A stretch of 24,802 nucleotides of DNA from a virus. Location: positions 1-24,802 of the IMG/VR virus record IMGVR_UViG_3300048586_000164. The stretch is one strand, 5' to 3'. Positions 1-7,649 of this stretch are shown one piece after another. The notes below the pieces were generated by a model. That model searched no databases. It was not told the origin of the DNA and worked only from the letters and a program-made list of their open reading frames with translations. Each line of letters begins with the position of its first letter. The stretch's first letter is position 1. A program made the position numbers and the translations under genes.

Positions 1-6
1 CTCCTC
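1..6 (-). promoter_or_regulatory. Shine-Dalgarno sequence of a gene beyond the left edge
   Basis: Read on the minus strand the first six bases are GAGGAG, a near-perfect ribosome binding site placed directly after the TGA of the DUF6093 gene. The next gene of the head-tail operon therefore probably starts within about ten bases outside the window, in the same direction. Confidence 0.5.
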
Positions 7-432
7 TCAGCCGAGGTCGTCGCTGCAGAACACGTCCCGCTGCCAGACCTCGCTGCCGTGCACGATGTCGGTGACGCGCAGGGTCCGGCCGGGCATGTGC
101 GGGTCGTTCGCGGTGATCACGGTGATGACGTCGTCGATCTCGAGCGCGGCCACGGACAGGGGCAGGGTGACGAGGTAGTCCCGCTGCGTGACCTGCTGCC
201 CGCCGGCGGGGGTGACGCGGTCGGACGCGGCGGCAGCCTGGATCCGCGCGGGGATCTCGGTGGCGAGGACCGTCGGGTCGGGTCGGGTGACGTCACCGGT
301 CGAGTCGTTCAGGACCGCCGGCGCCGTCGAGGGCCGCGTGATGGTGACCGTCGCCGTCATCGTGGCCTCGGCCGTGCCCTGGTGATGCGCGGACCAGTCG
401 GCGGGGATGACTCGGGTGCCCTTGAGCGGCAT
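7..432 (-). CDS. DUF6093-like head-tail junction protein
   Basis: A protein of about 141 residues that resembles the DUF6093 family of actinophage and prophage proteins, which lie just after the head-tail connector. Visible family features are an early DWSAHH segment, a TMTATVTITRP strand, a TQRDYLVTLP stretch, a DDVITVI segment, and a C-terminal half with GRTLRVTD and a WxRD...CSDDL end. The role (neck or tail-completion component) is inferred from position; the family has no proven function that I know of. ATG at 432 is preferred because it comes two bases after the TGA of the upstream gene and fits the usual short N-terminus. A GTG at 441 would add three residues and overlap the upstream gene. 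Neither has a clear Shine-Dalgarno site, so translation is probably coupled to the gene before it. Confidence 0.7.
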   Translation of the reverse strand: MPLKGTRVIPADWSAHHQGTAEATMTATVTITRPSTAPAVLNDSTGDVTRPDPTVLATEIPARIQAAAASDRVTPAGGQQVTQRDYLVTLPLSVAALEIDDVITVITANDPHMPGRTLRVTDIVHGSEVWQRDVFCSDDLG

Positions 433-434
433 GG

Positions 435-1061
435 TCAGCACCAGTCGAACGTGACGATGGAGAAGTCGGCGTCGTCGCTGGTGGAGCCCTGCCCGCTGTC
501 GGACTGGCGGCGCAGCTCGGCCGCGCGGGCGCGGAGCTCCGCGGCGACCGCGGGGCCGTCGGTGGCGAGGTCCTGGGTGCGGATCTTCTTCGACACGAGC
601 GCTTCGGAGGTGGCGATGCTGTCGAGGAGCTGCGCGGCGGCGAGGCGCACGTCAGCGGCCTCGAGCGCGAGGACGGCAGTGATCTGCGCGTCGGACAGAA
701 GCGGGTCGTCCTCGTCGAGGTCCGTGGTGAGGAGCCGCACCATGCCGACCGGGGTGGTGGGGTCGACCTCGATCGGGGCGAGGCCGAGCAGCGCCCGGCG
801 GACGACGACGAGGCCTTCCTCAGCGGAGTCGACGGCGCCGGTCGAGGTGGCGCGCCAGGCGTGGGTGCCGGGGACGGTGGGGTCGAAGGCGAGGCGGAAG
901 TGCCCGTCCTCGGGGTTCGTGACCGTCATCGGCGCGGTGGAGCCGTCGGGCTTGGTGACGGTGCCGGCCACTGTGCCGTTCGTCGGGGTGCCGGCGAGGT
1001 CGGTGAGGTACCAGTCGACGACGAACGTCTTCGACACCCAGATCGTGGTCGAGGTGCTCAT
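435..1061 (-). CDS. Head-tail connector protein, with N-terminal beta domain
   Basis: A protein of 208 residues with two parts. Residues 1-95 form a beta-rich, immunoglobulin-like segment (WVSKTFVVDWYL, then KPDG and a HFRLAFDPTVPGTH stretch). Residues about 105-195 are helical and resemble gp6-like head-tail connectors (TDLDEDDPLLSDAQI, then an Ala-rich helix and an RTQD...ELRARAAELRRQ helix). The acidic LLSDAQI motif followed by amphipathic helices is typical of adaptors that dock under the portal. The ATG start overlaps the stop of the repeat protein gene by four bases (ATGA). The beta domain resembles ligand- or decoration-type folds and may be exposed on the neck. The connector call is fairly secure, the beta-domain reading less so. 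Confidence 0.65.
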   Translation of the reverse strand: MSTSTTIWVSKTFVVDWYLTDLAGTPTNGTVAGTVTKPDGSTAPMTVTNPEDGHFRLAFDPTVPGTHAWRATSTGAVDSAEEGLVVVRRALLGLAPIEVDPTTPVGMVRLLTTDLDEDDPLLSDAQITAVLALEAADVRLAAAQLLDSIATSEALVSKKIRTQDLATDGPAVAAELRARAAELRRQSDSGQGSTSDDADFSIVTFDWC

Positions 1062-2104
1062 GAGCGGGTGACCTCCGATCGGGGTGCGGTGACGGTGACT
1101 CGAGCGGTGCTGGAGTCGACGGTCGGTGAGCTCGACGGGTGGAGCCGGGTTCGGGACCCGGGCTGGAGCACGGTGATCGTGGACAGAGCAGGGGCTGTGG
1201 GCGCCGCGACGATCACCGCGACGAGGACGCCGGCGGTGTCCGTCTCCGTCGCGCTGGTCAGCGATCGCGACTTCAGCCGCGCCAGCGTTGTGGTGGCGTC
1301 CGACTCGTTCGCGGCGATCAGGATGCGGGTCTTGGTCGGGGCCAGGGTGCGCGCAGCCGTGGTCTCGGTGGCCGAGGTCAGGGATCGACGGCGCGCCACG
1401 GAGAGCGCGGTAGCGGTCTCCGTGACGACGCTGAGCAACCGCGTCTTGCGCCGCGACAGGGTGACGACGGACACCGTCTCGGTGACCGGGGTCAGCGTGA
1501 CGGTCAGGGTCGTCCCGAGAGCTGCCGCGATGTCCGTCTCGGTGACGGGGTTGATCAGGCGCGTCTTCCGCCTCGTCAGCGTGACCACGCTGGTGGTCTC
1601 GGTGACGACGGGAAGCGCGCGGGTCTTGCGCCCAGCGAGGGCGAGCGCTGCAGCCGTGTCGGTCACGGCGCTCAGCTGTCGGGTCTTGCGGCGGCCCAAC
1701 GCGGTCGCGGAGGCGGACTCCGTGACCGTCGTGAGGGCGCGTGCCTTGCGGGACGCGACGGGGACGGCTGCGCTGGCCTCGCCGACGACCGTGAGGGACT
1801 TCGTCTTGCGCCGGGTCAGGACCTGCGCGGCGGCTGTATCGGAGACGATTCCGAGGGCGCGAGTCTTGCGCGCCACCACGGCGCCCGGGATGACCGTCTC
1901 GGTGACGGGGGTCAGTGTCTTGGTCTTGCTACGAGTGAGGGCTTGAGCCGTGGCCGCCTCGGTGACGGGCGTCAGCGTCGCTGAGAGACCGCCTCCGCCC
2001 GGCGTGGCGGTCAGGTCGTCGTCGAACCAGCCCTCGACGGTGAGGAGCGGGTCAAACCATCCGGTGGCGGTGAACTCGGGGTCGAACACTTGGGAGAGCG
2101 CCAC
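1058..2104 (-). CDS. Structural protein with thirteen 20-residue tandem repeats
   Basis: A protein of 348 residues. Residues 1-40 contain a repeated GWFD motif (TGWFDP, EGWFDDDL). Residues 44-297 consist of about thirteen tandem units, nearly all 20 residues long, with a core like VTET...AxxLxRRKTRxL. Unit 10 is shortened to 18 residues and the last is partial. The C-terminal 50 residues are Ser/Thr/Val-rich. Arrays of ETDTA-like repeats are common in structural proteins of actinobacterial phages, and the regular unit suggests an extended or beta-solenoid fibre. Start: GTG at 2104 with GGAGGAG eight bases upstream. Its stop overlaps the connector start. Position between capsid and connector genes suggests a virion surface protein. 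No enzymatic motif is visible. Function unknown. Confidence 0.75.
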   Translation of the reverse strand: MALSQVFDPEFTATGWFDPLLTVEGWFDDDLTATPGGGGLSATLTPVTEAATAQALTRSKTKTLTPVTETVIPGAVVARKTRALGIVSDTAAAQVLTRRKTKSLTVVGEASAAVPVASRKARALTTVTESASATALGRRKTRQLSAVTDTAAALALAGRKTRALPVVTETTSVVTLTRRKTRLINPVTETDIAAALGTTLTVTLTPVTETVSVVTLSRRKTRLLSVVTETATALSVARRRSLTSATETTAARTLAPTKTRILIAANESDATTTLARLKSRSLTSATETDTAGVLVAVIVAAPTAPALSTITVLQPGSRTRLHPSSSPTVDSSTARVTVTAPRSEVTRS

Positions 2105-2130
2105 GGCGGGTACTCCTCCGGGTCCGGTGA

Positions 2131-2775
2131 CTATGTGGCTCGGATGGCCTGGCTCACGTAGGACTGCGAGACCCCGTACTGCTCCGCGAGTGCGGCCTGC
2201 GAGGCGCCACCAGCGGCGTACTCCGCGATGAGCGCAGCTCGCTCCTGGTCGGCAAGCTTGCGGCGTGAGCGCTTGGGCGCACTCCGCATCCCAGTGACGG
2301 GTTCGATGCCCGAGTGGCGCCAGTTCTTTCCACTTAGGAGCAGCTGGACGGCGGACTGTGTCACGCCGAACATCTCGCCGAGGTCTCGCTGGCGGAACTT
2401 GCCCGTGCGGTAGAGCTCCACGACCTGACGGGCCTGTTCAGCGGTGAGCTTGGCCTGGGTGTTCAGTTCGCCGCGTGGAGCATTGTTGGGGCGCCCCTTG
2501 GACTGACGGTCCCGGTTGTTATCCAAAGCCGTGCCGAGGAAGAGGTGATCCGGGCGCACGCACCCGGGGTTATCGCAGTGATGGCAGACCAGCATCTTGC
2601 CTGGATCGCTGTGGGCAATGGTCCACGCAATCCGATGAGCCCGGGCCGCCTTCCGGTTGCCGATGCGCATCTTCCCGTAGCCGTCGGCGTCCTTGCTGCC
2701 GAGCCATTCCCAGCATCCGGGTCCACGTTGCGTAAGGCTGACGAACCGTTCGATTGCGTCCTGACTGAGCTGCAC
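2131..2775 (-). CDS. Free-standing HNH homing endonuclease with two helix-turn-helix segments
   Basis: A protein of 214 residues. An HNH_3-type nuclease core covers about residues 20-90: a CWEWLG entry motif, YGKMRIG, AHRIAW, then CHHCDNPGC with conserved His and Cys, PDHLFLGT and DNNRD. Two helix-turn-helix segments follow (about 126-150 and 190-212), probably for site recognition. Such proteins cut phage DNA lacking the gene and spread by repair. The gene sits alone between two structural genes, with GTG at 2775 preceded by AAGGAG at six bases. G+C in the stretch I counted is about 60-65%, lower than the roughly 70% of neighbours, which fits a recent arrival. All nuclease motif residues appear intact. 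It is not split or nested, so it is an intergenic element, not an intron part. Confidence 0.9.
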   Translation of the reverse strand: MQLSQDAIERFVSLTQRGPGCWEWLGSKDADGYGKMRIGNRKAARAHRIAWTIAHSDPGKMLVCHHCDNPGCVRPDHLFLGTALDNNRDRQSKGRPNNAPRGELNTQAKLTAEQARQVVELYRTGKFRQRDLGEMFGVTQSAVQLLLSGKNWRHSGIEPVTGMRSAPKRSRRKLADQERAALIAEYAAGGASQAALAEQYGVSQSYVSQAIRAT

Positions 2776-2816
2776 GGCGCACTCCTTGAGTGGAGACGAC
2801 TAAGCATCATCTATAC

Positions 2817-4157
2817 TCAATAAGTGTACACGATCACATATCCTGCGCCGCCGGCGCCGCCGTTGCCGCCCAGGCCCGGGTTCATGCCCACGCCACCGCC
2901 GCCACCGCCGCCTCCGCCGATGCCGCCGTTTCCGCCGTTTCCGCCGGCGGCGGACGCGAGGGTGGTCGCGCCGCCTCCGCCGCCGCCCTGGCCGCCCTTG
3001 GTGGAGTCGGCGTTGGCGCCGTTGCCGCCGTTGCCGCCCGCAGCGCCGGAACCCCCGTCCGTGCCAGCGGTGCCACCACCACCGGCGGTGTAGGCACCGG
3101 AGGTGCCGCCGGCGCCACCTGCGACGGTGGCCGGGGTGGCTGTGTGCCCGCCACCGGTGCCGCCGCCTCCGCCACCGCGCAGCGACGAACCTCCCCGGGA
3201 CGAGGCCACCGGGGGGTTTGCGGAGCCTGCGCCGGCACCGCCACCGAACTCGGCGTTGCCCGTCGTGGACACTGCGACGGTGCCGGTGACGCCCTGCCCG
3301 CCTGCGCCGTTCGTGGCTGCCGTCGGGAGGCCACCGGTTCCGCCTGATGTCGATCCGGTGCCGCCTGCCCCGCCGGTGCCACCGCCACCCCCGCCGCCGG
3401 TCACTGCGGCGCTGATGGCTCCGCCAGCGCCGCCGCCACCGCCGAACGCGGTCAGCTTCGACCCGAACGAGGAGTTCCCACCGACACCGCCAGCACCACC
3501 GGCAGCGCCGGCCGCGCCGCGCGCGCCAGCGGTGCCACCGGTGCCGATGGTGACGGTCTCAGTCGAGGACAGGTCTGAGGCGGCGAACACGCCACGCACC
3601 CAGGAACCGCCACCGCCGCCGCCGCCGCCCTTGGCGACCACGGCCGTGGCAAGCGATGCCCCCGCGCCGCCGCCACCACCAGCGGCGACGAGCTCGACGA
3701 TCACGACCTTCGGGGTGAACGTGGTCGGCTTCGTCCAGGTGCCGCCTGTGCCGTTGAAGACCTGCACGTCCGCGGCGCCGGTGTTCGCGCCCGCGAGCTC
3801 GACGCCAGCGGAGTTGAAGCGGCGGAAGCCGGTGTCGTCGAACGTGAACGACTCCCCGGCGGCCAGGACGCACGCGAACAGGGTCACTGCGGTGGTTCCG
3901 TCGGTGTGGGACAGGGTCACGGTGTTGGGGTTGGAGACGTGGTCGTTCTTCACCGACAGGAACTTCACCGTCCGCTGAACCCCGGACGCTGGTGATCCGA
4001 CCAGGGTGGTGGTCGTCGCCGAGGTGATGATGGTGTTGGTGTTGTCCGGGTTGATGGCGCCGGCGTTGTTGTCGACCCAGGAGGCGTGAACGTCGATGTC
4101 CGCAGTCGACGACGTCGTCAGGCGGAGCAGGTCCGAGGTCGAGGTCAGCAGCAGCAC
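2817..4157 (-). CDS. Glycine-rich virion surface or fibre protein
   Basis: A protein of 446 residues. The N-terminal 130 residues are beta-rich (VKFLSVKN, TVTLSHTDG, GFRRFNSAG) and look like a structural anchor. About residue 133 begins a domain typical of glycine-rich tail or fibre proteins: GTWTKPTTFTPKVVIVELVA, then long Gly-rich runs to near the end, closing with GAGYVIVYTY. This closing motif is characteristic of the phage Gly-rich fold seen in fibre proteins, where polyglycine helices pack side by side. Start: GTG at 4157 with AGGAG six bases upstream. It lies between LamG-like and HNH genes, downstream of the capsid gene, so a capsid or neck fibre role is inferred. The complementary strand gives long Pro-rich open frames that are compositional artefacts. 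Confidence 0.8.
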   Translation of the reverse strand: MLLLTSTSDLLRLTTSSTADIDVHASWVDNNAGAINPDNTNTIITSATTTTLVGSPASGVQRTVKFLSVKNDHVSNPNTVTLSHTDGTTAVTLFACVLAAGESFTFDDTGFRRFNSAGVELAGANTGAADVQVFNGTGGTWTKPTTFTPKVVIVELVAAGGGGGAGASLATAVVAKGGGGGGGGSWVRGVFAASDLSSTETVTIGTGGTAGARGAAGAAGGAGGVGGNSSFGSKLTAFGGGGGAGGAISAAVTGGGGGGGTGGAGGTGSTSGGTGGLPTAATNGAGGQGVTGTVAVSTTGNAEFGGGAGAGSANPPVASSRGGSSLRGGGGGGTGGGHTATPATVAGGAGGTSGAYTAGGGGTAGTDGGSGAAGGNGGNGANADSTKGGQGGGGGGATTLASAAGGNGGNGGIGGGGGGGGGVGMNPGLGGNGGAGGAGYVIVYTY

Positions 4158-4166
4158 CGGGCACTC

Positions 4167-4892
4167 CTACGGTCGACGACGGTTGAGGGGTACGGCCCCG
4201 GTGAACGGCACAGGGTCGAACGTGGTGACGCGGGGCCCCAGCGGGGCGGTGTCGATGGCGACGGTGTCGATGAGCGCGGTGAAGTCCGGCGACGCCGAGC
4301 GCCCGAAGTTCACCTGCTGCGTCGCGGTGCCGAACGCGGCCGCGGATGTGCCGGCGAGAGAGTCCAGTGGGGTGGTGGTGTCACCGGCGAACAGCTGCAC
4401 CCCGTAGGCGCCGGTGGAGTGGTCGATCTGCCACTCGAGCCGGTACGTCGTGTCGGTCGTGATCGCGGCGCCCGTGGTCGACACCACCGTCGAACCGGCC
4501 GCGTTGACGAGGCGGAAGTTCCCCGTAGGTGACACGTTCACCCGAAAGGCCAGGGCACCGCCGTCGGTCTGCTTCGCCTCCACGATCGGGGAGTACGCAG
4601 ACGGCAGCGCCAGGTATCGCATGTGCATCACGCCGCACGACGGGCCCGTCAGATTCCCGACGACGGCGTTGTCCCAGCGCATCATCCCGAAGCCGCCAGA
4701 ACCGGTCACCAGCGCGGACAGCAGGCCGTGGATGGGGCTGGCGGCGGAGTAGACCACCGAGGAAGACCCTGTGATCTGGACACCGGAGAACGCGGTCCTT
4801 CCTGAGCCGCCACTGTTCCCCGTGGCGACGGTCAGGCTGTGGGTGCCGGTGTCGAAGTCGTTCCAGGCGATGACGCCCGTGTAGGGATCCAT
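4167..4892 (-). CDS. LamG/concanavalin-like lectin-fold structural protein
   Basis: A protein of 241 residues with the pattern of the concanavalin A-like jelly roll (LamG_3-type) found in many phage virion proteins: FDTGTHSLTV near the start, an RYLALPSA strand, FRVNVSPTGNFRLVN, TYRLEWQIDHSTGAYGVQLFAGD around residues 145-170, then a QQVNFGRS strand and an LIDTVAIDT segment. These folds bind sugars or act as decoration modules. The start at ATG 4892 follows the upstream TGA by nine bases and lacks a clear Shine-Dalgarno site, so it is likely translated by coupling. Position directly after a conserved capsid-region protein supports a virion surface role. Ligand and attachment point are unknown. 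Confidence 0.7.
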   Translation of the reverse strand: MDPYTGVIAWNDFDTGTHSLTVATGNSGGSGRTAFSGVQITGSSSVVYSAASPIHGLLSALVTGSGGFGMMRWDNAVVGNLTGPSCGVMHMRYLALPSAYSPIVEAKQTDGGALAFRVNVSPTGNFRLVNAAGSTVVSTTGAAITTDTTYRLEWQIDHSTGAYGVQLFAGDTTTPLDSLAGTSAAAFGTATQQVNFGRSASPDFTALIDTVAIDTAPLGPRVTTFDPVPFTGAVPLNRRRP

Positions 4893-4901
4893 CGGTCCAG
4901 G

Positions 4902-5360
4902 TCAGGTGGCCCGGTAGAAGTCCGTCACGGTCGCCGACACCGCGGACCCGTCCGGCGTGATCGCGAAGGTGTGAATCGACAGGGGCACGAGCTGGCTGTT
5001 CGTCGGGGACGCGACCGCGGCGTAGCAGAACACCACGTCCGTCACCGCCCCTGCCGTCGGTGCTGCCCACGACAGGTCGATGGTGTCGCCGGCCTGCCGG
5101 TCGTTCGTGTCGTCCGGGGTGACCGCAGTGATGTCGGCGGCGGCGAGGGTGATCCGGGACCAGCCGTTCGCGTTCCGCTCGGTCACGCCCGCAGTGATGA
5201 CGGCGGCGAAGTCGTCGCAGTCGATCAGGGTCGCATCGGACACGGCAGCGCGGTCGACGGGGATCGCGTACAGCCGGGCCGCGGACGGGTCGCCGACCTT
5301 GACGCGGTTCACGAGCTCGAGGGCCCGGCCCTTGGCAATGTTGAACGCGGCGTTGCCCAC
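4902..5360 (-). CDS. Conserved actinophage head-region protein, function unknown
   Basis: A protein of 152 residues. I recognise the pattern from actinophage head regions: AAFNIAKGRALELVNRVKVGDP at the start, then SDATLIDCDDFAAVI, the DDTNDRQAGDTIDLSW segment, and VFCYAAV...NSQLVPLSIHTFAITPDG leading to a VTDFYRAT end. No function is known to me. The small beta-rich composition and placement after the capsid gene suggest a structural protein, possibly a base for the LamG-like and glycine-rich proteins encoded next. Start: GTG at 5360 with GAGGAG five bases upstream, a strong site. It is the first gene after the hairpin at 5399-5440, so its expression may depend on transcription passing that structure. 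Confidence 0.65.
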   Translation of the reverse strand: MGNAAFNIAKGRALELVNRVKVGDPSAARLYAIPVDRAAVSDATLIDCDDFAAVITAGVTERNANGWSRITLAAADITAVTPDDTNDRQAGDTIDLSWAAPTAGAVTDVVFCYAAVASPTNSQLVPLSIHTFAITPDGSAVSATVTDFYRAT

Positions 5361-5398
5361 GGGGACTCCTCATTGGGTTGGCTTCGACGGTGCATGGG

Positions 5399-5440
5399 CT
5401 GGTGGTCCGGGACGCCCTCGACGACATCCCGGACCACCAG
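5399..5440 (-). terminator. Terminator-like hairpin after the capsid genes
   Basis: A perfect 14-bp inverted repeat (arms 5399-5412 and 5427-5440, beginning CTGGTGGTCC) with a 14-base loop lies 17 bases after the TAG of the small gene at 5457. No T-run follows on the minus strand, as is common for actinobacterial terminators. It probably works as a partial terminator or an mRNA 3'-end stabiliser that keeps capsid-gene mRNA more abundant than the structural genes downstream. Confidence 0.6.
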
Positions 5441-5456
5441 GGCCCGCGGGGTGCTG

Positions 5457-5645
5457 CTACTTGCTGGGGGTGCGCTTGCGTGCGGCCGGCTTCGGCGCGG
5501 GCTCGGTGAGTTCCACCGGGCCCTTCGTCGACGACACGGCGGGCGAGTCCTCGCCGCCACCGAGGGCGCCGCGGATCGCGACGAGCTCGGAGTGAATGGC
5601 GACGAGGATCTCGTCCGTCGTGGTGACCGGGTTCGGCAGACCCAT
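5457..5645 (-). CDS. Small conserved protein after major capsid gene
   Basis: A protein of 62 residues with a helical N-terminal half (TDEILVAIHSELVAIRGAL) and a Pro/Ala/Lys-rich tail (ELTEPAPKPAARKRTPSK). Similar small proteins with an IHSEL-type helix are frequently found directly after the capsid gene in actinophages. No function is known. The ATG overlaps the TGA of the capsid gene by one base (TGATG), so translation is coupled to the most highly expressed phage gene. It is followed by the terminator-like hairpin, making it the last gene of the capsid transcript. The basic tail could contact DNA or a partner protein, but this is a guess. Confidence 0.6.
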   Translation of the reverse strand: MGLPNPVTTTDEILVAIHSELVAIRGALGGGEDSPAVSSTKGPVELTEPAPKPAARKRTPSK

Positions 5646-6808
5646 CAGGAGCCGGTGCCGTTCGACGCGACGGCCGCCTTCGGGTCGAGCAGGGTGCCGC
5701 CGACGACGTGACGGACCTTGTACTCGACCGAGTCGGTCTCGAAGTCGCCGTCCTCGGCGCCGACGACGCCACCGCCGATGCGCTGTGCGTTCGGCGACTT
5801 GAGGAACACCTCCGGCGTCTCGTGGCCGCGGAGGAAGCCGACCTCCATGGCGGGGCGGCCGAGGGTCGGCTCGCCGAACAGGTACCACGAGGTGTTGCCG
5901 TTCGTGGTGGAGATGATCGGGAGCCACGGGTTGACCACGAGGTCGACCAGGTCCGCCATCCAGTTCGCGGCGACGAGCTGGTCCGTGCTCGACGAGCTCG
6001 AACCGGCCGCCACGCGGATCTGGGTGGCGGCGAGGATGTTCTGCGCCGTGACCTGCAGCGCCGGGGGGACGACGAGCTTGACCCGGCCGTGGAAGATCGG
6101 GTTGCCATCGGCGTCCTTCTGCGCCCGCAGGACCGTGAACGCCGTCTGCAGCGCCGCGACCGAGAGGACGGGGTTGCTGGTGACGATGTTGGTGTTCCCG
6201 GCGGCGAAGAACGTGCCGTCCGGGCCGGTCGTGCCGGCGTAGAGGTCCGTGGCGAACTTCTCCTCCGTCATGCGCGCTGCCTTGCCGAGACGCTCCGGGG
6301 CGGAGCGCAGACCGTCGAGGTCGTCGTTGACGAACGCCTCCCACGAGAACGGCAGCCGGCGCCCGTACTTCTTGACCGAGTACTCGAACTTCGAGTCGGC
6401 CAGGGCAGCGGCGGTGTACTCCTGCTGCTCCTCGACCTGCGAGAGAGCGCCCTCGCCGCCGTCAACAGCGAACCGCTTCACCGTTCGGAAGTCGCGGACG
6501 GTGGCACGGCGAGCGATCTGCGACCAGATCGGATCCCACTCGAGGTAGGAGCCGAGGAGCTGCCGGTCGAGGACGTCACCGAACAGGATCGGGAAGTCAC
6601 TGGTGGTCATGGCCTCCTGGAGGGCGGCCATGGGACGGCGGCCGTCGTGGACATCCGCGACGAACGTCGCGGCCTCCGCGAGGGACGCCATGTAGCGAGG
6701 GTCGTTGCGGCGCATGCCGCGCACGCCCTTGCCGTCGGTGGAGTTGAACAGGCGACGGGTGTCGGCCTCCTCCGCCTTGATGTTGTCGACGAGCTCGAGG
6801 AACTCCAT
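5645..6808 (-). CDS. Major capsid protein (HK97-like fold)
   Basis: A protein of 387 residues that forms the capsid shell. Support: the standard order protease/scaffold, DUF2190 decoration protein, capsid; length in the normal range; a charged helical N-arm (residues 1-45), ATTSDFPILFGDVLDRQLL-like opening of the core at about 67-87, WSQIARRATVRDFR, then SVKKYGRRLPFSWEAFVNDD typical of the capsid E-loop to spine region. A mid section reads KLVVPPALQVTAQNIL and a late one SWYLFGEP, AMEVGFLRGHETPEVFLK and FETDSVEYKVRHVVGG, all typical of Mu gpT/actinophage capsid proteins. Start: ATG at 6808 with AAGGAG seven bases upstream, a strong site. No long N-terminal scaffold domain is present, consistent with a separate scaffold. 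Confidence 0.9.
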   Translation of the reverse strand: MEFLELVDNIKAEEADTRRLFNSTDGKGVRGMRRNDPRYMASLAEAATFVADVHDGRRPMAALQEAMTTSDFPILFGDVLDRQLLGSYLEWDPIWSQIARRATVRDFRTVKRFAVDGGEGALSQVEEQQEYTAAALADSKFEYSVKKYGRRLPFSWEAFVNDDLDGLRSAPERLGKAARMTEEKFATDLYAGTTGPDGTFFAAGNTNIVTSNPVLSVAALQTAFTVLRAQKDADGNPIFHGRVKLVVPPALQVTAQNILAATQIRVAAGSSSSSTDQLVAANWMADLVDLVVNPWLPIISTTNGNTSWYLFGEPTLGRPAMEVGFLRGHETPEVFLKSPNAQRIGGGVVGAEDGDFETDSVEYKVRHVVGGTLLDPKAAVASNGTGS

Positions 6809-6820
6809 CAGATGTCTCCT

Positions 6821-7174
6821 TCAGTACCCGAGCTTGACTCGGATGGTGGCGGTGGACCCGGAGGTGATCGCGTCCAGGGCGTACCCGAAACGGACGCCCG
6901 TAGCCTTCTTCGACAGCTTCGGGGTGTCGGCGGTGACGTAGTAGATGACGTCGCCGACCGCCACGGCGCTGTTGCCACCGCCGTCGATGCCCTTGACCGA
7001 GAGCGTCGCGACGCCGTCGGTCTTGATGGTGGTGGTGCCGTCGGCGCGCTCTGCAGTGAGCGCGACGCCGGGCAGCTGCCCGACGAGGACGGGGTCGCCC
7101 GATGCCGGCGTTGCCGGGTCGGTGGCCGCCAGCGAGAGCTGGTTGCCCGGGTCGAGCACGATGTTCTTGGCCAT
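6821..7174 (-). CDS. DUF2190-type capsid decoration protein
   Basis: A protein of 117 residues, beta-rich, with a DUF2190 pattern: NIVLDPGNQLSLAATDPATP, SGDPVLVGQLPGVALT at 26-41, a GVATLSVKG strand, VAVGDVIYYV near residue 74 and GYALDAITSGSTATIRVKLGY at the end. Members of this family bind the outside of HK97-fold capsids and stabilise them. Placement between scaffold and capsid genes is the usual position. Start: ATG at 7174 with AGGAG within the preceding bases, overlapping the end of the scaffold gene region. High confidence in family; trimer or cement function is known from relatives, not shown here. Confidence 0.8.
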   Translation of the reverse strand: MAKNIVLDPGNQLSLAATDPATPASGDPVLVGQLPGVALTAERADGTTTIKTDGVATLSVKGIDGGGNSAVAVGDVIYYVTADTPKLSKKATGVRFGYALDAITSGSTATIRVKLGY

Positions 7175-7184
7175 GTCGGGCTCC

Positions 7185-7649
7185 TCAGATCCGGCCGCGG
7201 GCGGCGTGCTTGGCGGCCTCGGGGGTGGCACCGAGGCGGGTCAGAGCCTCGGTGAGCTGCTCGGACGGGTCGACCTTGTCGCCGCCGGTGCTGATGCTGG
7301 TGTCGCCCAGGCCGCGGGGGCGGCCGGCGCCGAGGGACTCCGCGATCGCGGCGACCTCGGCGCGCTTGGCGTCGATCGCGGCGGTGGCCGCGGTGGTGAA
7401 CGCGGCCTCGTCGAGGGCGCCGGCGTCGGTCACGGGGACGGTGCGCAGCGCGGCCTCGCGCACGGACGCGTAGGTCGCGGCCGGGAGGTCGCTGGCCGTG
7501 ATGAGGGCGTCGACGATGGGGCCGGCGGTGCTGCGGGCGTTCGCCTCGGCGAGCTGGGCGCGCAGCGTGGTGTTCTCCGCCACGACGGATTCGGCGCGGT
7601 CGGCTGCCTCGCGCAGCTCGCGCACCTCCGCCTCGGTGAGCTCGGGCAT
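7185..7649 (-). CDS. Internal-start capsid scaffold protein nested in protease gene
   Basis: An in-frame internal start inside the protease gene would give a 154-residue scaffold. ATG at 7649 is preceded by AGGAGG with a five-base spacer, as good as any start in the window. The product begins MPELTEAEVRELREAAD and is highly charged and helical for about 45 residues, then continues to GGDKVDPSEQLTEALTRLGATPEAAKHAARGRI, which is the usual look of phage scaffolds. The split point falls exactly after the protease domain and its acidic linker (QESEEDT). In lambda the protease C and scaffold Nu3 share this nested arrangement. The evidence here is the ribosome site plus domain boundary; separate translation is an inference. 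Confidence 0.7.
   Translation of the reverse strand: MPELTEAEVRELREAADRAESVVAENTTLRAQLAEANARSTAGPIVDALITASDLPAATYASVREAALRTVPVTDAGALDEAAFTTAATAAIDAKRAEVAAIAESLGAGRPRGLGDTSISTGGDKVDPSEQLTEALTRLGATPEAAKHAARGRI

Noticed and set aside
3103-3978. Proline-rich plus-strand open frame opposite the glycine-rich gene
   Set aside because: Glycine codons GGN read in reverse give proline CCN. The minus-strand protein has a recognised Gly-rich fold, so the other is a mirror artefact.
2817-4157. Host PE-PGRS-like protein
   Set aside because: The N-terminus lacks a PE domain, and the TWTKPTTFTPKVVIVELVA and GYVIVYTY motifs match phage Gly-rich proteins in a structural operon.
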